Made by a program: the position numbers and the translations under genes. Of a stretch of DNA of 64,000 nt, positions 17,382 to 25,954 are shown one piece after another. The stretch's first letter is position 1, and the number at the start of each line of letters is the position of its first letter. The stretch lies in NCBI GenBank assembly GCA_029210625.1, contig JARGFU010000010.1, positions 62,001 to 126,000 on the forward strand. The letters are read 5' to 3'. The stretch comes from Deltaproteobacteria bacterium. GTDB taxonomy: Bacteria > Myxococcota > Myxococcia > SLRQ01. The notes under the pieces were generated by a model, which saw nothing but the letters and a program-made list of their open reading frames with translations, made no database searches and was not told the origin of the DNA.

Positions 17382-17756
17382 ATGAGCATCGTCGTCCAGG
17401 CCTTCGAGCGCGACGAGGAGACCGGGGAGCGGCGGCCCGTGCGGGCTCTGCCGGCGCCTCCCCACGACGAGCTGGTGGGCATCGAGGCCACCCGCCACGC
17501 CCTCTGGGGCTCGGAGCTGATGCGCTCCCTGGGCTGCTCGATCCTGCCGCGGATCGCCACGGGGGCCGTCCGGGTCGAGGGCGAGGGGCTCGACCTCCTG
17601 GAGGCCGAGCTCTCGATCGTCGCGCGAGAGGTGGTGCGCCTGGCCACCGACAGCGAGCTGCGGGTGGACTACGTCGTGCGGCGGGTCGGCAACCTGCGGG
17701 AGGCCATCCGCCTGGCCCGGGAGGCCGGGGAGGGCGGGGGCATCCTCATCGAATGA
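17382..17756 (+). CDS. Small cytoplasmic protein of unknown function
   Basis: 124 residues, MSIVVQAFERDEETGERR at the N-terminus and GGGILIE at the end. No signal peptide or transmembrane segment is visible. The sequence is acidic and leucine-rich in the second half with helix-like LLEAELSIVAREVVRLA and LREAIRLAREAGE. I do not recognise the family. It diverges from the secreted-protein gene at 17300 with an 81-base gap, and is followed after 150 bases by the sigma-54 driven macroglobulin gene. The start is supported by the -10-like hexamer just upstream rather than by a ribosome site. Confidence 0.65.
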   Translation: MSIVVQAFERDEETGERRPVRALPAPPHDELVGIEATRHALWGSELMRSLGCSILPRIATGAVRVEGEGLDLLEAELSIVAREVVRLATDSELRVDYVVRRVGNLREAIRLAREAGEGGGILIE

Positions 17757-17849
17757 TCCCCCGCTGGATCACAGTTTTCTGACGGATCGTCCGGCGGCCG
17801 CCCGGGCGAGGAGCCCCTGCTTTCACGCACTTGGGGGGCTCGGGGGCGC

Positions 17850-17864
17850 TGGCACCGGCCTTGC
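17850..17864 (+). promoter_or_regulatory. Sigma-54 (RpoN) promoter of the macroglobulin operon
   Basis: TGGCAC-N5-TTGC, with GG at 17851-17852 and GC at 17863-17864 separated by the canonical 10 bases. Transcription would start near 17876, leaving about 30 bases of leader with AGAGGGG before ATG 17907. An enhancer-binding protein would be required; none is encoded in the window. Confidence 0.8.
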
Positions 17865-17906
17865 GTCATCCGGACCGGGACTTCCTTTTCGAAGAGGGGA
17901 TGAATC

Positions 17907-20900
17907 ATGCTTCGTCTGTCGCGGATCGCTCTGGCTCTCGCCCTGTCCATCTCGGTGGTCGGCTGCTTCAAGGACTCACCGTGGCCCCCGGAGACCCACG
18001 CCATCGACGGGCTCTCCCTCGACGAGGCGCGGATCACCGCCCGGGTCGAGGGCTCGACGGCCACCGTCTCCCTGCCCCTCACCGCCACCAAGGGCGGGAC
18101 GGTCAGCGGGAAGATCGTCCTGCAGCTGGTCGATCTCTCCGGTGAGAAGGACACCGTCGTCGGCGAGGCCGATCGCCGCTTCTCCCTCGCCGGAGGCAGC
18201 GAGCGCTTCGAGCTGGCCCTCCCGGGGGTGGACGCCGGCCTCGACCGCGAGGATCTGGCCCGCTACCTGATCCGCTACGAGATCCGCTCCGGCGGCGAGA
18301 CCATCTTCGGCGGCCGCGACCTCTGGGTGGCCCTCTCCAAGGCCGAGCTGATCCTCCTGACCCCCACCGAGCTGGCCGCCGGGCAGCCCACTTTCGCCCG
18401 CGCCTTCGCCCGCGATCCGGCCTCGGGGCGGCCCCTCGAGGGGGCGCGCCTCACCCTGACCTTCGTCGACGCGGACGAGGTGGCCAGCACCCTCGCGACG
18501 GCCACCACCGACGCCGAGGGCCGGGCCAACCTCGCCATCGTCGCGCCGGAGGTCATCGCCACCGGCACCCTCGAGGCCCTGCTCGAGGCCGGCGAGCTGA
18601 CCGCCGAGCTGAGGCAGCCCCTGCGGATCACCCGCCGGCAGACCGTGCTGCTGACCACCGACAAGCCCCGCTACCAGCCCGGCCAGACGATGCACCTGCG
18701 GGTGCTGGCCCTCGACGGCGACACCCGGGCCCCGGCCGAGGGGCGGGAGGTCCTCTTCGAGCTCCGCGACGCCAAGGGCAACAAGGTCTTCAAGCAGCGC
18801 CACACCGCCGACACCTACGGCATCGCCGCGACCAAGGTGCCGCTGGCCGACGAGCTGAACTTCGGCACCTGGATCCTCCAGGCCACCGTGGACGGAAGCA
18901 CCGCCCAGCGGGAGCTCGTCGTCGAGCGCTACAGCCTGCCCAAGTTCAAGGTCACCCTCGAGACCGACGAGGGCTACTACCGCCCGGGTGACCGGGTGCA
19001 GGGCAGCGTCAGCGCGGCCTACTTCTTCGGGGAGCCCGTGGAGGGGCAGGTGCACCTCGAGGCGCAGATCGGCGCCGGTGAGGCGGCCACCACCCTCGCC
19101 ACCGCCGACGGCGCGCTGATCGACGGCGGCTTCGCCTTCGACCTCCTCCTTCCCACCAGCCTCTCGGTCAGCCAGGCCGGCGGCGCCATCACCTTCGCCG
19201 CCCAGGTCACCGACACCGCGGCGCAGGTGGTGGACCAGAGCGCCACCCGGACCCTGACCGACGGCGACCTCGCGATCTTCGCCCACCCCGAGCACGCGCC
19301 CATCGCCGGGCTCGTGACCCCGCTCATCATCGCCGTCACCGAGCCCACCGGCGCGCCGGTCGTGGCCACGGTCGACGCCGGCACCTTCGGGACGGTGCAG
19401 ACCGACGCCCGCGGCATCGCGACCCTGCAGCTGCCGGCCGGGAGCGAGGCGCTCCTCCTGAGCCTGACCGCCACCCACGCCGACGGGCGGCAGGCCACCA
19501 CCTCCCTCGCCCTCCCCGAGCCCGCCGCGAGCGGCATCGTCGTGCAGACCGACGCCTCGATCTACCAGGTGGGCCAGACCCTGCGGGCCCAGATCCTCTC
19601 CGTCGGCGCGCCCGGCTCCGTCGCCCTCGACCTCGGCCGGGGCGGCCGCGCCCTCTCCCTGACCGAGGTCGCCCTCTCGGGCGGCCGGGGCAGCCTCGAG
19701 ATCCCGCTGACCGCCGCCCACGCCGGCGCGCTCACCCTCGACGCCTCCTTCCCCGGCGACGGCGGAAAGATGGTGCGGGGCAGCCGGACGATCTTCGTCG
19801 ACGCCGACGACGCGGTGGCGATCGAGCTGACCTCCCCGGCCCGCACCGCGCCGGGTGAGGCCACCCGGATCGACGTGCAGGTGCGCGACGCCCAGGGCGC
19901 CGGCATCCCCGCGGCCGTGGGCCTGGCCGTCGTCGACCCTGCGGTCTTCGCCCTCGGCGGCGCGCGCCCGGGCGCCGAGGCCTCCACCCTGGCCTTCGGC
20001 GCCGAGGTGCCCCGGAGCGTGGCCGGTCACGCCGCCTCCGAGATCCTCTCCGGTGACGCCGAGAGCCGCGAGGCCGCCAGCCGCCTCCTCTTCGCCGCCG
20101 GCCCGATGGCCTCGGCCTTCGGCATCGACCTCAACAGCTACCGGGCCGAGCTGGCCGGGGTGAAGGGGCTGGCCTCCCAGCGCTTCACCCGCACCACCGA
20201 CGACCTCATCGAGAAGCTGCAGCGCGCCGCCGAGCGAGGGCTCTTCACCGAGGAGAACGCCGCCCGCTACGTGCCCTCCGTCGCCGGCCACACCGCCGAC
20301 GCCTACGGCCAGCCCCTGCGCACCCGCAGCAGCGACCGCTGGAGCTACCGCTTCCTCGGCGCCGGTCCGGACGAGCTCTTCGACACCGCCGACGATCAGG
20401 AGCGCGCGGTCGACCTGTGGACCCTGCTCTACGGCAACGGCGGCTGGGGCTGGGAGGACGGCGACGCGGCCTTCGACGGCGCGGCGGGTCCGACCGCCGG
20501 GGGCGCGCCCGCCCCGAACGCCCGCGACGAGGGTGGCCTCGGCGGCAGCGCCGCGACGAAGGTGCGCTCGTACTTCCCCGAGACCCTCCTGGTGGAGCCC
20601 GCGCTGATCACCGACGCCAGCGGCGCGGCCAGCGTCGACCTCCTCGCCGCGGACACCATCACCACCTGGAAGATCGCGGCCACCGCCTCGACCCTCGACG
20701 GTCGCGTGGGGGGCGGCGAGGGCGACCTGAAGGTCTTCCAGGACTTCTTCATCGACGCCACCCTGCCGCCCACCCTCACCCGGGAGGACGAGCTGGAGAT
20801 CCCCGTCGCCGTCTACAACTACCTGGAGCAGGACCTCCCGGTGACCGTCACCGCCCAGCCCGAGAGCTGGTACGAGCTCCTCTCGGCCGGCACCGCCACC

Positions 20901-22661
20901 GTCACCGTGCCCGCCGGCAGCGTCCGGGGCGTCACCTTCCGCATCCGCGCCCTGGGCGTGGGCGTGAAGGGCTTCTCGGTCGTGGCGAGCGGGGGCAGCG
21001 TCACCGACGCCATGCGCCGCACGGTCCTGGTGCAGCCCGGCGGCGAGCCCATCGACAACGGCCTTTCCGGCCGCATCGAGCCGGGCACCGTCGGCGGCAG
21101 CGTGACCTTCCCGGTCACCGGCATCGCGGGCGGCAACAAGCTCTCGGTGAAGATCTACCCGGGGGTGATGGCCCAGACCGTCGAGGGCATGGACGCCATC
21201 CTCTCCGAGCCCCACGGCTGCTTCGAGCAGTCCACCTCCACCACCTGGCCCAACGTCATGGTCGCCGAGTACATGCAGGCCAGCGGCACCGGCAGCCCCG
21301 AGACCATGGAGAAGGCGATGACCTTCATCCAGAAGGGCTACCAGATGCTGGTGGGCTACGAGTCGCCCAGCGGCGGCTTCAACTGGTGGGGCAACGACGA
21401 GCCGGGCAACAAGATCCTCACCGCCCTGGGCATCCTCATCCTCGAGGACATGAAGTCGGTGATCGAGGTCGAGCAGGCCATCATCGACCGCCACGCCGCC
21501 TGGCTGGCCGCGCAGCAGGCCGCCGACGGCTCCTGGCCCAAGGGCGACGCCCTCCACATGGGCAACGACTTCCTCTCCGAGGACCCTGCAACCGTCACGG
21601 CCTTCGCCATCGAGGCCCTCTCGGCGGCCGGCGGCCAGGAGGGCGCGGTCAGCCGTGGCCTCTCCTACCTCGAGGGCCGGCTGGCGAGCGGCATCGACGC
21701 GCCCTTCACCCTGGCGGCGGTCAGCCGCAGCCTCTCCCGCGCGGGCAGCAGCCAGGCCGGCGTGGCGCTGGCCTCGATGTACGAGGGCGCCTCGGTGGAC
21801 GCCGAGGGGCACTTCAGCTGGAGCGGCCCCGGCAACCAGTCCTGGAGCGGCGCCTCCGGCAGCAGCGCCGGCATCGAGACCACCGCCGTGGCGGCCCAGG
21901 CCTTCCTCGCCGGCGGCTCCTACCTCGACGCCGCCGAGGGCGCGCTGGGCTTCCTCGCCAAGAGCAAGGACTCCCTGGGCACCTGGAGCCAGACCCAGGC
22001 CACCGTCCAGGCCCTGCGCGCCTTCACCGCCAGCGTGCGGGGGGCGGGCGCCCCGGCCGTGAACGGCACCATCGAGGTGCTGGTGGACGGCATCGTGGTG
22101 GGCACCGCCATCGTCGATCCCGACACCTCCGACGTGGTGCGCCTCCTCGAGCTCTCCGAGCACGCCACCCCCGGTGATCACACCGTCGAGCTGCGCTTCG
22201 CCGGCACCGGTCAGCTGATGTACCAGGTCGTCGGCCTGCACCACCTCGACTGGGGCGCCGGCCGCGCCGCCGGCGGGGTGGCCGTCGAGGTCAGCCACGG
22301 GCTGCAGACCCTCTCGGTGGGTGAGGTCGATCCGGTCTCGGTGACGGTCACCAACACCACGGCCAGCGACGCCGATCAGATCCTGGTGAAGGTGGGCCTC
22401 GCCCCGGGCATGGTGCCGGTGGCGGACGACCTCACCGCCATGGTGCAGACCGGGCGCATCTCGCGCTTCGAGACCAGCGCCACCGGCGTGGTGCTCTACC
22501 TCCACAAGCTCGAGCGCAACGCCAGCGAGACCTTCAGCTTCGGCGCGATGCCCACCCTGGCCGGTGAGCTCGAGGCGCCGGCGACCGAGGCCTACGGCTA
22601 CTACATGCCGCAGGAGAAGGCCGTGTCGCCGCCGGTGGCCTTCGTGGTGACCGCGCCCTGA
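17907..22661 (+). CDS. Alpha-2-macroglobulin family lipoprotein
   Basis: 1,584 residues. The signal peptide ends in SVVGC, giving a lipidated Cys20. MG-type domains follow, including the MG2 signature TDKPRYQPGQ near residue 251. The A2M domain is marked by VRSYFPETLLVEP near 887, and the thioester motif GCFEQ (C-x-E-Q) places the reactive Cys at 1105, followed by an alpha-alpha toroid (AAWLAAQQAADGSW) and a C-terminal receptor-like beta domain. Bacterial A2Ms trap attacking proteases in the periplasm. The usual partner, penicillin-binding protein PbpC, is absent; instead a lipoprotein gene follows 11 bases later. A sigma-54 promoter precedes it. Confidence 0.93.
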   Translation: MLRLSRIALALALSISVVGCFKDSPWPPETHAIDGLSLDEARITARVEGSTATVSLPLTATKGGTVSGKIVLQLVDLSGEKDTVVGEADRRFSLAGGSERFELALPGVDAGLDREDLARYLIRYEIRSGGETIFGGRDLWVALSKAELILLTPTELAAGQPTFARAFARDPASGRPLEGARLTLTFVDADEVASTLATATTDAEGRANLAIVAPEVIATGTLEALLEAGELTAELRQPLRITRRQTVLLTTDKPRYQPGQTMHLRVLALDGDTRAPAEGREVLFELRDAKGNKVFKQRHTADTYGIAATKVPLADELNFGTWILQATVDGSTAQRELVVERYSLPKFKVTLETDEGYYRPGDRVQGSVSAAYFFGEPVEGQVHLEAQIGAGEAATTLATADGALIDGGFAFDLLLPTSLSVSQAGGAITFAAQVTDTAAQVVDQSATRTLTDGDLAIFAHPEHAPIAGLVTPLIIAVTEPTGAPVVATVDAGTFGTVQTDARGIATLQLPAGSEALLLSLTATHADGRQATTSLALPEPAASGIVVQTDASIYQVGQTLRAQILSVGAPGSVALDLGRGGRALSLTEVALSGGRGSLEIPLTAAHAGALTLDASFPGDGGKMVRGSRTIFVDADDAVAIELTSPARTAPGEATRIDVQVRDAQGAGIPAAVGLAVVDPAVFALGGARPGAEASTLAFGAEVPRSVAGHAASEILSGDAESREAASRLLFAAGPMASAFGIDLNSYRAELAGVKGLASQRFTRTTDDLIEKLQRAAERGLFTEENAARYVPSVAGHTADAYGQPLRTRSSDRWSYRFLGAGPDELFDTADDQERAVDLWTLLYGNGGWGWEDGDAAFDGAAGPTAGGAPAPNARDEGGLGGSAATKVRSYFPETLLVEPALITDASGAASVDLLAADTITTWKIAATASTLDGRVGGGEGDLKVFQDFFIDATLPPTLTREDELEIPVAVYNYLEQDLPVTVTAQPESWYELLSAGTATVTVPAGSVRGVTFRIRALGVGVKGFSVVASGGSVTDAMRRTVLVQPGGEPIDNGLSGRIEPGTVGGSVTFPVTGIAGGNKLSVKIYPGVMAQTVEGMDAILSEPHGCFEQSTSTTWPNVMVAEYMQASGTGSPETMEKAMTFIQKGYQMLVGYESPSGGFNWWGNDEPGNKILTALGILILEDMKSVIEVEQAIIDRHAAWLAAQQAADGSWPKGDALHMGNDFLSEDPATVTAFAIEALSAAGGQEGAVSRGLSYLEGRLASGIDAPFTLAAVSRSLSRAGSSQAGVALASMYEGASVDAEGHFSWSGPGNQSWSGASGSSAGIETTAVAAQAFLAGGSYLDAAEGALGFLAKSKDSLGTWSQTQATVQALRAFTASVRGAGAPAVNGTIEVLVDGIVVGTAIVDPDTSDVVRLLELSEHATPGDHTVELRFAGTGQLMYQVVGLHHLDWGAGRAAGGVAVEVSHGLQTLSVGEVDPVSVTVTNTTASDADQILVKVGLAPGMVPVADDLTAMVQTGRISRFETSATGVVLYLHKLERNASETFSFGAMPTLAGELEAPATEAYGYYMPQEKAVSPPVAFVVTAP

Positions 22662-22672
22662 CGAGGCACGCC

Positions 22673-23767
22673 GTGCGCGGGCTCGCTCTCTGCCTGGGAG
22701 GCCTCTTCCTCGCCGCGCTCTGCGGGGCCTGCGGTGAGGACCTGGCGCCCGTGACGCCCGGCCTGCTCCAGGGGCGCGCGACGCCCCACTTCGGGGGCGC
22801 GGGCGACCAGCGCTCCCCGGCGCTGGGCCACGGCCTGCTGGCCTTCGTGGACTACGCGGACGACAGCACCGGCGGCTGCGAGAACGAGGACGGCGATCCC
22901 GACTGCGCGGGCCTCTTGCGGGTGGTGAGCCTGGAGGACGGCGCGGAGGTGGGGCGCGCCGAGGTGGCCGACCCCCGGATCGCCGTGGGCGAGGGCTTCG
23001 TGGTCTGGATCGATCGCACCGACGCCCGCGGCTACGGCAGCGGGCGGGTCTTCCTCCTCTGGCTGGAGAGCGGGCACGTCGAGCGCCTCGATCAGGATGA
23101 CGCCTGGATCGAGCGGGCGGCCGCGCCGGTGGTGGACGGGCACCGGGTCGCCTGGGCCCAGCGCTGGCCCTACGGGACCGTGCGGATCCTCGACCTCGAG
23201 ACCCGGCAGCACCAGGACCTCGTCCGCCAGCAGCTCTCCGGCGGGGTCTTCTTCGACCTCGCCGACGAGGCGGTGGCCTGGCAGACCTACGACCGCAGCG
23301 ACTGGCGTCCGCGGATCGCGCTGCAGTACCTCGAGGAGAGCGAGCCGAGGCTCTTCGATCCCGCCCCCGAGCACTCCATCAGCGGGGCGCCGGCCCTGGC
23401 GCCCGGCCGGGTGGTGTACCGGGAGCAGCCCTGGAGCTGCCCCGGGGACGATCCGGTCTGTGGGGCGCGCCTCGTGATCGAGGACCTGCGCGGCGCCGGT
23501 CGTCGACGGATCGAGCGGCCGGGGATCTCCCGCCTGGGGCCGGTGGTGATCGGCGAGGCCGAGGTCTTCTGGCTCGACTCCAGCGAGGGCCCCTACGCCC
23601 TCTGGGGAGCCCCGCTCACCGAGGGCGCCCCGCGCCGGATCACCCCCGAGGGAGAGCGCCTCTCGGTGAGCGAGCCCATCGCCACCGACGGCGACTGGGT
23701 GGCCTGGGCCAGCTTCGGAGAGGAGGACTTCGACCTCCACACCGGCCGCCTGCGCCCCCTGCCCTGA
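22673..23767 (+). CDS. Beta-propeller-like lipoprotein linked to the macroglobulin
   Basis: 364 residues from GTG 22673, preceded by a GAGG site, 11 bases after the macroglobulin stop, so co-transcribed. The signal ends in CGACGED, a lipobox-like GAC. The body has five to six repeated units of the form 'PAL..G.LLAFVDY', 'IAVGEGFVVWIDRT', 'PVVDGHRVAWAQRW', 'FFDLADEAVAWQTY', 'PALAPGRVVYRE' and 'PIATDGDWVAWASF', which is the TolB/DPP-like propeller blade pattern seen in surface proteins. I infer a lipid-anchored propeller that works beside the macroglobulin; its ligand is unknown. Confidence 0.75.
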   Translation: MRGLALCLGGLFLAALCGACGEDLAPVTPGLLQGRATPHFGGAGDQRSPALGHGLLAFVDYADDSTGGCENEDGDPDCAGLLRVVSLEDGAEVGRAEVADPRIAVGEGFVVWIDRTDARGYGSGRVFLLWLESGHVERLDQDDAWIERAAAPVVDGHRVAWAQRWPYGTVRILDLETRQHQDLVRQQLSGGVFFDLADEAVAWQTYDRSDWRPRIALQYLEESEPRLFDPAPEHSISGAPALAPGRVVYREQPWSCPGDDPVCGARLVIEDLRGAGRRRIERPGISRLGPVVIGEAEVFWLDSSEGPYALWGAPLTEGAPRRITPEGERLSVSEPIATDGDWVAWASFGEEDFDLHTGRLRPLP

Positions 23768-23770
23768 AGC

Positions 23771-24652
23771 TCAGAGCATCCCGTTCTCGTGGGCCGGCTG
23801 GCCGGGGACGGCCTCCCAGACGTTCCAGTGCTCGACGACGAGCCCGGCCTCGAGGCGGAAGAGATCGTAGATCACGACGGCCGTGCCCTCGAGGGTGCCG
23901 TGGCACTGGGTGAGCACGAGGTCGCCCTCGCCGATCACCCGCTCGAGGCGCGTGTGGACGAGGGGGCCGAGGTCGAGATCCCGGGCCCAGGCCGCCGGCC
24001 CGTCGTCGAGGCGCGGGTCGTGCTGGATCAGCTCGTCCGAGACGAAGTGGGCCACGACCTCCCGGCGCTCGATCAGCACCTCGTCGACGAAGCGCTGGAT
24101 CCGCAGCCGGTTCTCGACGCTCTGCTCCCGGTCGCGCACCTCCACCGGACCCTCGAGGAGGCCCCGCCGGCCCGCGGCCTCGTCCGGAGGGTCGCGCTCG
24201 AGCATCCGGGCGCTCCAGTGCTCGACCAGCTTGCCCTCGCGCAGGCGGAAGACGTCGAAGCGCGCGGCGCGCTCTCCCCCGGGGAGGCTCTCCTCGCTGT
24301 GCGCGGCGACGTAGGGCGGGTCATCGAGGGTCCGCAGCACCCGCAGCGAGGATCGCGCCCCGGGCGGGTGGGTGGCGAGCCCGGCGACGTGCCCGAGGAT
24401 CCCCGCGGGCCCGTCGGGCAGGCCGGGATCGTGCTCGGTGTAGGTCTCGCCGAGGAGGGCGGCGACCACCTCGGGCCGCGCCTGCCCGAGGCCCTCCTCC
24501 AGGACGAGGCGCAGGGCCTCGCCCGGCGAAGGATCGGAGGGGACCGGCGGCGAGGCCACCGGCCGGGGCGCGACCGGCGGGTCCGCCACCCGCGGCGTCG
24601 AGGTGCAGGCGCTCGCAACCGCCAGCAGCGACAGGAGGAGGGACCGCTTCAT
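23771..24652 (-). CDS. Lipoprotein with two tandem SnoaL-like domains
   Basis: 293 residues. Signal peptide with lipobox-like ASAC at residues 13-16, a Pro-rich linker to about 40, then two copies of a SnoaL/NTF2-like domain. The copies share LGETYTEHDPGLPDGPAGI against VSDELIQHDPRLDDGPAAW, and FDVFRLREGKLVEHWSARM against YDLFRLEAGLVVEHWNVWE. The paired His-Asp and His-Trp motifs are the pocket signature of the 'predicted SnoaL-like aldol condensation' group. Catalysis is not shown. It ends three bases after the stop of the convergent propeller gene and has no obvious terminator. Confidence 0.8.
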   Translation of the reverse strand: MKRSLLLSLLAVASACTSTPRVADPPVAPRPVASPPVPSDPSPGEALRLVLEEGLGQARPEVVAALLGETYTEHDPGLPDGPAGILGHVAGLATHPPGARSSLRVLRTLDDPPYVAAHSEESLPGGERAARFDVFRLREGKLVEHWSARMLERDPPDEAAGRRGLLEGPVEVRDREQSVENRLRIQRFVDEVLIERREVVAHFVSDELIQHDPRLDDGPAAWARDLDLGPLVHTRLERVIGEGDLVLTQCHGTLEGTAVVIYDLFRLEAGLVVEHWNVWEAVPGQPAHENGML

Positions 24653-24694
24653 GGGGTCCAGGTTGCGTCACCTCGCCCACCCTGACAACGGGTG

Positions 24695-24700
24695 TAAACT
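24695..24700 (+). promoter_or_regulatory. -10-like TAAACT, near-leaderless start
   Basis: TAAACT ends 9 bases before ATG 24710, with only CTCCCCGTC between, so no Shine-Dalgarno is present. Confidence 0.35.
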
Positions 24701-24709
24701 CTCCCCGTC

Positions 24710-25954
24710 ATGAGCATCACGCCGAAGAGCCGCCTCCCCCACGCCGATCGCCTCCTGGTCATCCTCTCGGACATCGAGATGGGGGCCGGGGGGCTCTACG
24801 ACGACTTCCCGCACTCCGACTGGCTCGGTGAGCTGATCGCCACCTACTCGCAGGCCCCCTACGAGGGCCTGCCGGTGGATCTGATCTTCAACGGCGACAC
24901 CTTCGACCTGCTCAAGACCGCCTACCTCGGCGGGCACCCGCGGCACGTCACCCGGGACGTCGCGATGGGGAAGATGGCCTCCATCGCGGCGGCGCACCCC
25001 CTCTTCTTCTCCGCGGTCCGGGCCTTCCTTGCCGGGGGCAGCGAGAAGGCGCCGCGCCAGGTCGTCTTCCTCGAGGGCAACCACGACGCCGAGCTGCGCT
25101 TCCCGGAGGTCCATGCCTTCGTGCGCAGCCTCTGCGGGAGCCCCGAGCAGGTGCACTTCCCCGGGCTCGAGCACTCGGTCGGGCGGGTGCAGATCGAGCA
25201 CGGGCAGCAGCAGGACGCGATGTTCCGGATCGATCCCGAGAAGCCGCTCATCGAGTACGAGGGGAAACAGATCCTCAACCTCGCCTGGGGCTCGGCGGCG
25301 CTCCTCGACACCGTGATCCCGATGCAGCCGCTCCTGCACTTCCACGACCGGCTCAAGCCGAAGAACGAGGTCTTCGATCTCCTGCCGGACGTGAAGGAGT
25401 ACCTGGTCGGCAGCTTCTGGGACTACTGGACCCGGGACTACTGGACCGGCTTCTGGAGCACCAAGGACCCCACCAAGAAGCTCACCTGGACCATGCTCAA
25501 GGAGGTGGTCTGGCGGCTGGGCTCCAAGGAGGTCGAGGTCGAGAGCGAGGAGGACGCCCAGAAGCTCCTGGCCGTGGAGGGTGACTTCGACCTCTACGTC
25601 CGCGGCCACCTCCACGAGGCGCGGATCCGCACCCACGGTCACCGCAAGCTCGTGGTCGCCGGCTGCCTGCGCAACGAGTACATGATGCTCGAGGAGGGCA
25701 AGCGCCTCCACCCGGTGCCCAAGAGCTACGTCGAGGTCTGGCTGCGCGAGGGCGCGCCGGTGGTCTCGAACCTCGTCGAGCTCGAGGCCCCGCCCGCGCC
25801 CGCGGGCTACGTCCCGGACTCGATCTTCGACGTCGTCCCCGAGGTGCAGCGCCTCCTCGCCGAGCGGGAGGCCGCCAAGGAGCACAAGGAGGCCGACGCG
25901 GCCATGCAGGCGCAGGAGAAGAAGGAGGCCAAGGAGGCCAAGAAGGCCGGCTAG
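24710..25954 (+). CDS. Calcineurin-like metallophosphoesterase
   Basis: 414 residues, no signal peptide. The binuclear-metal motifs appear in order: SDIEMG (a variant of SDxHxG, with Glu replacing His), NGDTFD, GNHD at about 123-127, and RGHLHEA near 300. The substrate is not evident; relatives act on phosphodiesters, UDP-sugar lipids or protein phosphates. The last 40 residues are a Glu/Lys/Ala-rich charged helix (AKEHKEADAAMQAQEKKEAKE), possibly a coiled coil. The spacing between GNHD and GH is unusually long (about 175 residues), with aromatic-rich FWDYWTRDYWTGFW inside. The stop shares a CTAG palindrome with the convergent Kelch gene. Confidence 0.85.
   Translation: MSITPKSRLPHADRLLVILSDIEMGAGGLYDDFPHSDWLGELIATYSQAPYEGLPVDLIFNGDTFDLLKTAYLGGHPRHVTRDVAMGKMASIAAAHPLFFSAVRAFLAGGSEKAPRQVVFLEGNHDAELRFPEVHAFVRSLCGSPEQVHFPGLEHSVGRVQIEHGQQQDAMFRIDPEKPLIEYEGKQILNLAWGSAALLDTVIPMQPLLHFHDRLKPKNEVFDLLPDVKEYLVGSFWDYWTRDYWTGFWSTKDPTKKLTWTMLKEVVWRLGSKEVEVESEEDAQKLLAVEGDFDLYVRGHLHEARIRTHGHRKLVVAGCLRNEYMMLEEGKRLHPVPKSYVEVWLREGAPVVSNLVELEAPPAPAGYVPDSIFDVVPEVQRLLAEREAAKEHKEADAAMQAQEKKEAKEAKKAG

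Noticed and set aside
17976-22505. 1,509-codon antisense frame over the macroglobulin
   Set aside because: A composition effect of high-GC coding DNA; the plus frame has lipobox, MG, A2M and thioester motifs.
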